Shown here: positions 1 through 9,737 of the stretch, piece by piece
How positions within the stretch are numbered: the first letter of the stretch is position 1
Layout of the letters: every line of letters starts with the position of its first letter
Source of the DNA: Archivesica marissinica
Taxonomy: Eukaryota > Mollusca > Bivalvia > Venerida > Vesicomyidae
Direction: 5' to 3'
Length of the DNA stretch: 64,000 nucleotides
Assembly (NCBI GenBank): GCA_014843695.1
Contig: CM026400.1
Location: 41,059,295 to 41,123,294, forward strand
Notes under the pieces: generated by a model
Seen by the model: only the letters and a program-made list of their open reading frames with translations
The model's database searches: none
What the model was told of the DNA's origin: nothing
Position numbers and translations under genes: made by a program

Positions 1-3000
1 TCAACCTACAGAAGAATAGAGATTTATCTATGTCCGAGTTTGTGGTGTTCAACCTACTCAGAATAGATGTTTGTATATGTCCAATTTGTTGATGTTCAAC
101 CTACAGAAGAATAGAGATTTATCTATGTCCGAGTTGGTGGTGTTCAACCTACTCAGAATAGATGTTTGTATATGTCCAATTTGGTGGTGTTCAACCTACA
201 GAAGAATATGATTATGTTTGTCTATGTCCAATTTGGTGGAGTTCAACCTACAGAAGAATAGAGGTTTGTCTATGTCCAATTTGGTGGTGTTCAACCTACA
301 GAAGAATAGAGGTTTGTCTATGTCCAATTTGGTGGTGTTCAGCCTACAGCAGAATAGAGGTTTGTCTATGTCCAATTTGGTGGTGTTCAGCCTACAGAAG
401 AATAGAGATTTATCTATGGCCGATTTGGTGGTGTTCAACCTACTCAGAATAGATGTTTGTATATGTCCAATTTGGTGGTGTTCAACCTACAGAAGAATAT
501 GATTATGTTTGTCTATGTCCAATTTGGTGGAGTTCAACCTACAGAAGAATAGAGGTTTGTCTATGTCCAATTTGGTGGTGTTCAACCTACAGAAGAATAG
601 AGGTTTGTCTATGTCCAATTTGGTGGTGTTCAGCCTACAGCAGAATAGAGGTTTGTCTATGTCCAATTTGGTGGTGTTCAGCCTACAGCAGAATAGATGT
701 TTGTATATGTCCACTTTGGTGGAGTTCAACCTACAGAAGAATATGATTATGTTTGTCTATGTCCAATTTCGTGGAGTTCAACCTACAGAAGAATAGAGGT
801 TTGTCTATGTCCAATTTGGTGGTGTTCAACCTACAGAAGAATAGAGGTTTGTATGTCCAATTTGGTGGTGTTCAACCTACAGAAGAATAGAGGTTTGTCT
901 ATGTCCAATTTGGTGGTGTTCAACCTACAGAAGAATAGAGATTTATCTATGTCCGAGTTTGTGGTGTTCAACCTACTCAGAATAGATGTTTGTATATGTC
1001 CAATTTGTTGATGTTCAACCTACAGAAGAATAGAGATTTATCTATGTCCGAGTTGGTGGTGTTCAACCTACTCAGAATAGATGTTTGTATATGTCCAATT
1101 TGGTGGTGTTCAACCTACAGAAGAATATGATTATGTTTGTCTATGTCCAATTTGGTGGAGTTCAACCTACAGAAGAATAGAGGTTTGTCTATGTCCAATT
1201 TGGTGGTGTTCAACCTACAGAAGAATAGAGGTTTGTCTATGTCCAATTTGGTGGTGTTCAGCCTACAGCAGAATAGAGGTTTGTCTATGTCCAATTTGGT
1301 GGTGTTCAGCCTACAGCAGAATAGATGTTTGTATATGTCCACTTTGGTGGAGTTCAACCTACAGAAGAATATGATTATGTTTGTCTATGTCCAATTTCGT
1401 GGAGTTCAACCTACAGAAGAATAGAGGTTTGTCTATGTCCAATTTGGTGGTGTTCAACCTACAGAAGAATAGAGGTTTGTCTATGTCCAATTTGGTGGTG
1501 TTCAACCTACAGAAGAATAGAGGTTTGTCTATGTCCAATTTGGTGTGTTCAACCTACAGAAGAATAGAGATTTATCTATGTCCGAGTTTGTGGTGTTCAG
1601 CCTACTCAGAATAGATGTTTGTATATGTCCAATTTGTTGGTGTTCAACCTACAGAAGAATAGATATTTGTCTATGTCCGATTTGGTGGTGTTCAACCTAC
1701 TGAGAATATATGTTTGTATATGTCCAATTTGGTGGTGTTCAACCTACAGAAGAATATGATTTGTTTGTCTATGTCCAATTTGGTGGAGTTCAACCTACAG
1801 AAGAATAGAGGTTTGTCTATGTCCAATTTGGTGGTGTTCAACCTACAGAAGAATAGAGGTTTGTCTATGTCCAATTTGGTGGTGTTCAGCCTACAGCAGA
1901 ATAGAGGTTTGTCTATGTCCAATTTGGTGGTGTTCAGCCTACAGAAGAATAGAGATTTATCTATGGCCGATTTGGTGGTGTTCAATCTACTCAGAATAGA
2001 TGTTTGTATATGTCCAATTTGGTGGTGTTCAACCTACAGAAGAATATGATTATGTTTGTCTATGTCCAATTTGGTGGAGTTCAACCTACAGAAGAATAGA
2101 GGTTTGTCTATGTCCAATTTGGTGGTGTTCAACCTACAGAAGAATAGAGGTTTGTCTATGTCCAATTTGGTGGTGTTCAGCCTACAGCAGAATAGAGGTT
2201 TGTCTATGTCCAATTTGGTGGTGTTCAGCCTACAGCAGAATAGATGTTTGTATATGTCCACTTTGGTGGAGTTCAACCTACAGAAGAATATGATTATGTT
2301 TGTCTATGTCCAATTTCGTGGAGTTCAACCTACAGAAGAATAGAGGTTTGTATGTCCAATTTGGTGGTGTTCAACCTACAGAAGAATAGAGATTTATCTA
2401 TGTCCGAGTTTGTGGTGTTCAACCTACTCAGAATAGATGTTTGTATATGTCCAATTTGTTGATGTTCAACCTACAGAAGAATAGAGATTTATCTATGTCC
2501 GAGTTGGTGGTGTTCAACCTACTCAGAATAGATGTTTGTATATGTCCAATTTGGTGGTGTTCAACCTACAGAAGAATATGATTATGTTTGTCTATGTCCA
2601 ATTTGGTGGAGTTCAACCTACAGAAGAATAGAGGTTTGTCTATGTCCAATTTGGTGGTGTTCAACCTACAGAAGAATAGAGGTTTGTCTATGTCCAATTT
2701 TGTGGTGTTCAGCCTACAGCAGAATAGATGTTTGTATATGTCCACTTTGGTGGAGTTCAACCTACAGAAGAATATGATTATGTTTGTCTATGTCCAATTT
2801 CGTGGAGTTCAACCTACAGAAGAATAGAGGTTTGTCTATGTCCAATTTGGTGGTGTTCAACCTACAGAAGAATAGAGGTTTGTCTATGTCCAATTTGGTG
2901 GTGTTCAACCTACAGAAGAATAGAGGTTTGTCTATGTCCAATTTGGTGGTGTTCAACCTACAGAAGAATAGAGATTTATCTATGTCCGAGTTTGTGGTGT

Positions 3001-3433
3001 TCAACCTACTCAGAATAGATGTTTGTATATGTCCAATTTGTTGATGTTCAACCTACAGAAGAATAGAGATGTATCTATGTCCGAGTTGGTGGTGTTCAAC
3101 CTACTCAGAATAGATGTTTGTATATGTCCAATTTGGTGGTGTTCAACCTACAGAAGAATATGATTATGTTTGTCTATGTCCAATTTGGTGGAGTTCAACC
3201 TACAGAAGAATAGAGGTTTGTCTATGTCCAATTTGGTGGTGTTCAACCTACAGAAGAATAGAGGTTTGTCTATGTCCAAGTTGGTGGTGTTCAGCCTACA
3301 GCAGAATAGAGGTGTGTCTATGTCCGATTTGGTGGTGTTCAACCTACATAAGAATAGAGGTTTGTCTATGTCCAATTTGGTGGAGTTCAACCTACAGAAG
3401 AATAAATGTTCGTCTATGTCCAATTTGGTGGAG
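1..3433. repeat. 48-bp minisatellite array with higher-order structure
   Basis: Tandem monomers of about 48 bp run from the window edge to about 3433; each carries a version of ATGTCCAATTTGGTGGTG followed by TTCAACCTACAGAAGAATAG. Monomer variants (CTACTCAGAATAGATG, CAGCAGAATAGATG, GAATATGATTATG) recur in a fixed order: blocks starting at 697, 1325 and 2244 share an order, and 1081 and 2000 start near-identical blocks 919 bp apart. So the array grew by duplication of multi-monomer blocks as well as single units. Because 48 is divisible by 3, short ORFs stay open on both strands; they are repeat artefacts. Confidence 0.97.
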
Positions 3434-4200
3434 AGGGAGCGGCACGTAATCTTAATAAAACAAAGGCTCACATAAGAATAATTACAGATTTTTCCATAAG
3501 AAATGAATATGAAAAACATAAAGTTAACGATATATGTAAGAGATATATGATTTTTGTTCATGAGGATAATGCTACATGATAACTAAAATATTATACAAAA
3601 CGTGTATAACAACTCCTCCCTACCGTTGGAAATAAAAATCCTAATCCATAAAGAACAAGAACGTAAGTAAGTAAGTAATTTTTTATTATAGTGACATGTA
3701 CAAGTACAAGTACATAAATAACAAGAAAAATAGCACCCGACCCAGTGGGTCTATAGATAAGTCACCTTAAATATAATAAAAATACAAAATTGTGAAGTTC
3801 TAACATTCAAACGTATTAAAGGCATGTATGGTGTAAGCTTACGGAAACATTGTGGCGTTTGAATGGTGCAAATACTAGGACAAACCTCAAGGTAATTACA
3901 GTTAATATGGAACATGCGCCATGTCTACTGTCGTGCTGTCTCTATACTGACGACGGTCACAGAAAATAAGATAACGTATACTTAGCCAGGATGTTCGTTT
4001 AAACAATATTTATTTCTTTGAATATACATAATCTAGTACTCATAATATGCACATAATCGTAGGATTGAGGAGAAAGCAACTTGCTTATATGGTAGCCAGG
4101 GTGTTCGTGCGTAATTCCATTTATATTCATTTTTTCATATTCACACATGCTACACAATTCACACGAGATCTGAATCGCCCGGCTGAACATATTGTAACTA
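3434..4200. other. Non-repetitive AT-rich spacer, no gene seen
   Basis: No convincing coding frame is visible. A short AGTAAGTAAGTAA stretch lies near 3664. At 4001-4050 there is a segment (core TATTTATTTCTTTGAAT) that recurs near 38,935 and, inverted, near 44,130, so part of this spacer is a dispersed repeat of unknown type. Confidence 0.6.
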
Positions 4201-5085
4201 CAGGACAGAATGCAGACTCAGCTTAGCGACAGTAGAAATGGATGTATGTTGATTAAAGGACAGAATGCAGAGTCTTGCAGACTCAACTTAAATACAGTAG
4301 AAATTGGTGTATGTTGATTAAAGGACAGAATGCAGACTCAACTTAAATACAGTAGACATTGGTGTATGTTGATTACAGGACAGAGTGCAGACACAACTTG
4401 AATACAGTAGTAACTGATGTTGATTACAGGCCACAACGCAGACTGGACTTGAATACAGTAGAAATTGGTGTATGTTGATTACAGGACAGAATGCAGACAT
4501 AACTTGAATACAGTAGCAATGGGTGTATGTTGATTACAGGACAGAATGCAGACATAACTTGAATACAGTAGAAATGGGTGTATGTTGATTGCAGGACAGA
4601 ATGCAGACACAACTTGAATGCAGTAGCAATGGGTGTATGTTGATTACAGGACAGAATGCAGACATAACTTGAATACAGTAGAAATTCGTGTATGTTGATT
4701 ACAGGACACAATGCAGACTCAACTTAAAGACAGTAGAAATTGATGTATGTTGATTACAGGACACCATGCAGACTCAGCTTAACGACAGTAGAAATTGATG
4801 TATGTTGATTACAGGACACAATGCAGACTCAGCTTAACGACAGTAGAAATTGATGTATGTTGATTACAGGACATAATGCAGACTCAGCTTAACGACAGTA
4901 GCAATTGATGTATGTTGATTACAGGACATAATGCAGACTGAACTTGAATACAGTAGAAATGGGTGTATATTGATTACAGGACACAATGCAGACTCAACTT
5001 GAATACAGTATAAATTGGTGTATGTGGATTACAGGACAGAATGCAGACAAAACTTGAATACAGTAGAAATTGGTGTCAGGCTGTA
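4201..5085. repeat. 55-bp minisatellite array
   Basis: About sixteen imperfect monomers of ~55 bp, each with ACAGGACAGAATGCAGAC, then CAACTTGAATACAGTAG, then GTGTATGTTGATT. The last monomers degrade into a short unique stretch (5086-5137) before the next array. Antisense ORFs across it are repeat translations. Confidence 0.95.
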
Positions 5086-5137
5086 TGTGTGTAGATAGCA
5101 AGGACAGGGGCACAATGGTGTCACCACACCCTCCGTT

Positions 5138-5402
5138 CTACATGGTAGTGTGGCAAGTGTATATGTGTATGTGGTAGTGTGGCAAGTGTATAGGTGTATG
5201 TGGTAGTGTGGCAAGTTTATAGGTGTATGTGGTAGTATGGCAAGTATATAGGTGTATGTGGTAGTGTGACAAGTGTGTATGTGTATGTGGTAGTGTGGCA
5301 AGTGTATAGGTGTATGTGGTAGTGTGGCAAGTGTATAGGTGTGTGTGGTAGTATGGCAAGTGTATATGTGTATGTGGTAGTGTGGCAAGTGTATAGGTGT
5401 AT
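5138..5402. repeat. 29-bp minisatellite, left part (split by transposon)
   Basis: Tandem 29-bp units containing GTGTATGTGGTAGTGTGGCA. The same array resumes at 9738 after the inserted transposon, in register at GTGTAT / TATGTGG, so the two parts were one array before insertion. Confidence 0.95.
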
Positions 5403-5700
5403 TAGTCCGGTCAATATATAGATGGACCCACCACAAATTGCAACAGAAAGTTTGTATACGTTTTTGTCATCAGGAAGGTCACTAGAATGACATACTAAAA
5501 ATCTACCAAAATCTACACAGGCGAAGTTAGTTATTTTCACCCAAATCCAAGATGGCCGCCGTAAAACCTTATTTTTCGATATCTTCGCTTCTAATGAACA
5601 TTTTCTCATTATGTTAAATTCTAAATTAGGGTTTTTAATATCAATGAATCTGTTGACATATATGCCATGCACATTGAAGTAATATTTCCTTTGCATTTAC
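5403..5700 (+). repeat. Left terminal inverted repeat of the transposon
   Basis: About 300 bp from TAGTCCGGTCAA, including CCACCACAAATTGCAACAG, a CCAAGATGGCCGCC motif and TTTTTCGATATCTTCG. It matches 9432-9737 in reverse complement with few differences, apart from a ~10-bp length difference just inside the tip. Similarity fades after TTTGCATT near 5700. Confidence 0.92.
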
Positions 5701-5931
5701 CAAAAATATCAAATTTACATGGATAAATTTGGTACACAGCAACTGTGAATTTGCAATCGATGGCAGCTTGACGAGTTTTTCAACGACAACTGGAAGGCGT
5801 TTCATTTCAGGATTTCATCATGTAATACATTTCAGGTTAGATCGTTGTGATCTGTGGTACCAATATGACTGGTGTTATAAATCATGCTTAGTTAAGATAC
5901 ATGTAATTACCGTACCATCATTCTAGTAGAG

Positions 5932-7555
5932 TCACTAAATAAGCACGGATTCTGCTGCTCATATTCAGAGGTCATGAAGTTTGCTCGCAGTTCTGCAAAA
6001 GCACAGAGAACCGATATTCCTAGTTACACAGCAGATAATTTTGTGCAGTATGTGGCAGATAATGTCGACCACAATATCAGGACAATCGACGGCATGAATA
6101 CATTCCATGGTATGGGCATGATTGCAACAATTACACCTGCAACGAAGAATAATCAACGAATTCCACGTGTTGTGGTCAGTGCAGCAGACATCTCGGCTAT
6201 TGGTACTGTCAACATAGTGCCATTCATTCCCAGAAAGCAATGGACTGAAATCCATATTGTATGAAAAGCTTTCTGATTTCACTGATGACAAAACAGCTAT
6301 TCTTGATGAGTTGTGGAAAGTGTCATTGTCTGTGCGTTCGCCAAGATCAGCTTGGTCTGGCATGATGCAGATGGTCCACACTGGTGACCACCCAGGAAAA
6401 TCATCAGTATTCTTCCTGCCAATGATAGACATGGATCCGGGTAACATGTCATGTGTGAAGTCAACTCTTCTGTTCATATGTGATCATGCGAGGCGTTACA
6501 ATATAATACCGATTGTAACCTTCGATCAGCCACTTTGGTGGAAGGCCTTACAAGTGATACACAGTTCACCAGAGAACAATCCACTACGTTCCATTGTGCT
6601 GAGGTTAGGAGGATTTCACACACTGATGAGTTTCATTGGAAGTATTGGTCACATTATGGAAGGATCAGGGTTGCATGAACTCCTTGAAACAATATATGCA
6701 AACAATACAGTCATACACATGCTTAATGGGAAGGCAATACAGCGAGCAGTTCGGGGCCTACTGCTTGTTGATGGAGCATTGAATGCTATGATTGTTTCTG
6801 CAGAGTTCCACATCAAGCCACCATGCATGATCACACACGATGGTACCGGTACAGATGAGAGTGTTGTCCAAGAAGAACCTGCCTCTTCATCAGTGACTCA
6901 AAGTGATCAGAGTGGAGATGCTACACTGACTGACCTTGACAAAATAGGTAATCTACACGACAGTCTTCTGACAGGAAGGTTGACTGTTGAGGAAGCCTGT
7001 GCAGCCGAGGAATTGATCAGAGTCACAGATAGGCTACATATGAGAAAGCAGTACATGCAGACTTCACGCACAGCAACTGTGTGGCTACAGTTCATGGAGA
7101 TGATGTAAATCCTTTGTAAGTTCGTGAAAGCCGAACGACTGGGGAACTGGGCTCTCCATATGAAAGCTATGCATGAAATGCTACCATACTGAGCTGCTTC
7201 TGGGCATAACTTGTATACCAAAAGCCTCCATATCTACTTACAGCAGATGACAAAACTCCCCCAGACGTCCCCATAAGTATACAGACAGTTCAGCGAAGGA
7301 CTCCACGTTGTGCGTAGGTCTGATCGATTGTGGGCAGGACTTTCAGCTGACCTTGTGAATGAACAAGTATTGATGAGGAGTATGAAAACTAGTGATGGTT
7401 TGACCAGAGGACGTGGCATGTCAGAGACACAACGGCTTTTGTGACTGCTGTCACATCCACATTGTTCTGAGGTGAATAACGCAATGCAGCAACTAACTGG
7501 TGTTAATTACACTACAAGTGATCAACACAAAGATTTAACAAAAGCCAGACATGAG
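5932..7555 (+). pseudogene. Transposon gene, N-terminal half (frameshifted, stop-containing)
   Basis: Coding similarity starts without a Met near 5932 (SLNKHGFCCSYSEV, frame 1) and runs on as the open stretch 5974-6264, which contains ADNVDHNIRTIDGMNTFHGM. The frame then slips near 6255 into frame 2 (6257-7108). That part carries RSAWSGMM, FDQPLWWKA, RLGGFHTLMSFIGSIG and MEGSGL. Reading through stops at 7106, 7190, 7274 and 7442 keeps recognisable sequence (AERLGNWALH, SGHNLYTKS, GLHVVRRSDRLWAG, MKTSDGLTRGRGMSETQR) up to a further slip near 7551. Conserved-block names come from memory of the family. The function of this half is unknown and no catalytic motif is recognised. It is the upstream part of the same ancestral frame as the nuclease-like part at 7551-8998. 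Confidence 0.82.
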
Positions 7556-8998
7556 TGACACTTGTGAACTGTTAACATTCCTGGAGTCACGAAATCCATT
7601 CTGTGACAACAGCAGTTTGCGAAGTATTGCCACTGGTGTGAACGCTGCCAACAGAGTGAATGTTGATAAGGCAAGAGATATAGGAGGCAAAATCCTGACA
7701 TCAATGTTGAACAAGTCAGTTCTTGATTACACATTCAAGAAGAAGGATCAAGTAGTGACACCGAGTGCATCATCTGTCAAAATCCACAATGAAACAATCC
7801 ACATCTACCCAATGTTATTGTTTCAAAGGCTTATCACTGCGGGAACACGGACTGATCAGCTGCAAGATATATTCCAGTTTGAACTTTGCAGTTACCCAAC
7901 ATCCATTTTTGAAGCTAAATATGTAATGCGGGCTGCCAATAAACCGGCCCTGGCAGATGATCTGTGGACTCTGATGCCTGAAACAGTTTCTAAACCAATT
8001 GGCGACAGTCAATATGTTTTGGATGGGGGTGCCCTTCTGCACCGAATACCATGGTCAAGTGGAACAACGTACACTCTCTTATGCAAACAATACACAGACT
8101 ATGTCACTAGAAAATATGGACAAGCAGTAATTGTGTTTGATGGATATGGAGAGAAGAACTGTCCACGAAGGACAGTGCTCAGCAGAGACGAACAGGTGGA
8201 CGAGTAGGAGCAACTGTGGAGTTCTCGAGTGACATGGTAATGAAATCAAAGAAGGATGATTTTTTGTCAAACAAGCACAATAAGCAGAAATTTATAAACT
8301 TGCTAAGTGACCGTCTACAACAAGCTGGATGTCAAACACATCATGCAGATGGCGATGCTGATCTTCTGATTGTGCAAACTGCTGCAGGTTGCGCTGCCAC
8401 TGGTCAAACAATGTTGGTAGGAGATGACACAGACCTTCTTGTGCTCCTTTACTATCATATCAAGGATGATTCCCATAACATATTCTACAGGCCAGAACCA
8501 AAGGCAACCCAAAAGAATATCACACGATGTTGGGACATCAAAACCGTGCAGAGAATCCTGGGAAGGGGAGTCTGTAACCATCTTCTATTAGCACATGCCA
8601 TATTAGGATGCGACACCACATCAAGGGTGTTTGGCATTGGGAAAGGGGTTGTTATGAAGCTTATTCGTAATGACCCTTATTTTCAGTTACACGCTGGTGT
8701 GTTCCTCGATAAAACTGCAACCCAGAGGGAGATAGTGAGTGCTGGTGAAAAGTGTCTTGTGAGCATTTTAAAAGGTGCCCCGGAAGACACCCTTGATAAG
8801 CTGAGATTACAGCGTTTCCACCATAAAGTAGCTACGAGCAAAACGTGTGTGCAGCCTGAAACACTGCCCCCAACATCAGCAGCAGGCAAGTATCACAGCC
8901 TGCGTGTATTTCACCAAGTTCAGGTATGGAAGGGAGTTCCAAACTTGTCTCCTTGTGTCTATGGCTGGGCTGTGCAGGATGGGAAATTGCTGATGTGA
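7551..8998 (+). pseudogene. Transposon gene, C-terminal half: FEN1/XPG/PIN-like nuclease
   Basis: Two open stretches, 7551-8207 (218 codons, frame 3) and 8216-8998 (260 codons, frame 2), are parts of one protein broken by a stop and shift near 8205. Their ordered motifs resemble flap/5'-nuclease enzymes: YVLDGGALLHR (residues 155-165 of the first part) like the first catalytic-Asp strand; VIVFDGYGEK (193-202) like the FEN1 VFDG..P..K segment; GDAD (46-49 of the second part) in place of GEAEA; GDDTDLLVLL (69-78) in place of the TEDSD.LLFG type; and HAILGCDTTSRVFGIGK (127-143) in place of the LLGCDY...PGIG helix-hairpin turn. Each acidic position expected to bind metal is occupied. The match is by eye; family assignment is inference. 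It probably acts on transposon DNA, either as the transposase or as an accessory nuclease. Confidence 0.78.
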
Positions 8999-9002
8999 TC
9001 TT

Positions 9003-9125
9003 GAAGTGGCTCCCAAAACACTATTTGAAGTTGTACGATGTAACTGTAAGTCAGGATGTGAAACTCTACGTTGCACATGTCGCAAACTGCATGTGGAGAG
9101 TGTAGGGGTATATGCTCAAACATGA
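9003..9125 (+). pseudogene. Cys-rich (CXC-like) C-terminal tail of the transposon protein
   Basis: After a 1-base slip near 8990, frame 3 reads EVAPKTLFEVVRCNCKSG, then C, then ETLRCTCRK before a TGA at 9123-9125. The spacing CNCK..C...LRCTCRK resembles one half of a tesmin/TSO1-type CXC zinc-binding motif; in relatives I recall, this tail continues with further Cys residues. A downstream stretch reading EDVGDDEDLP near 9137 may be the decayed end. Likely a DNA-binding tail of the nuclease-like protein. Confidence 0.6.
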
Positions 9126-9431
9126 CTACCCAAATCGCCGAAGATGTCGGAGATGATGAGGATTTGCCATTGGCCATCATCCAGATTTGTCGTCGTTTTA
9201 GTGACATTTTGATATACTAGTATGTTATATCGTACATTTTATCATTGTTTAAACAGTAGGCCTATGTCTCTCTTTGTTCTGTTGTCTCATGTGGGATTTT
9301 ATGTGACCTACATGTATGTGTTCTTGCTCTATATTGCAAAGTTTGGTACACGACATGTCAGTCAAGTGATAGATATGATAGTTAATGTTTTTTTCGGGGT
9401 AAAAAATGGTATTTTGTTGCATAAATTGGAT

Positions 9432-9737
9432 GAATGCAAAATAAATATTATTTCAATGTGCAAGCTATGTATGTCAGCATATTCATTGTTATTAAAAACC
9501 CTAATTTAGAACTTAACATAATGAGAAAATGTTCATTAGAAGCGAAGATATCGAAAAATAAGGTTTTACGGCGGCCATCTTGGATTTGGGTGAAAATAAC
9601 TAACTTCGCCTGTGTAGATTTTGGTAGATTTTTAGTACGTCATTCTAGTGACCTTCCTGATGACAAAAACGTATACAAACTTTCTGTTGCAATTTGTGGT
9701 GGGTTGAGGTGCTGTGGGCGATATTTTGACTGGACTA
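9432..9737 (-). repeat. Right terminal inverted repeat of the transposon
   Basis: Reverse complement of the left repeat. It ends GACTGGACTA at 9737 and is followed at once by TAT and the resumed 29-bp array. It is a few bases longer than the left copy near the tip (GAGGTGCTGTGGGCG region). The near identity of two ~300-bp arms suggests a fairly recent insertion, despite the frame breaks in the gene. Confidence 0.92.

Larger units (their letters stand above)
5403..9737 (+). mobile_element. DNA transposon with ~300-bp TIRs and a decayed nuclease-like gene
   Basis: A 4,335-bp element is bounded by long inverted repeats that begin TAGTCCGGTCAA on the left and, inverted, TAGTCCAGTCAA on the right. 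The flanks are TAT (5400-5402) and TAT (9738-9740), compatible with a 3-bp target duplication in the host unit GGTGTATGTGG. Inside, on the + strand, lies one gene broken into several frames (about 5932-9125). I recall the encoded family as a multi-copy uncharacterised protein in cnidarian, molluscan and insect genomes, with conserved blocks FDQPLW, RLGGFHTLMSF, VFDG and GCDTTS. I do not recall a named transposon superfamily for it. The insertion lies inside the 29-bp minisatellite. The gene frame is broken, so this copy is not autonomous. Confidence 0.88.

Noticed and set aside
5729..5926. 65-codon ORF just inside the left TIR
   Set aside because: No recognisable family block. It may be decayed upstream coding sequence or 5' UTR of the transposon gene, but cannot be supported.
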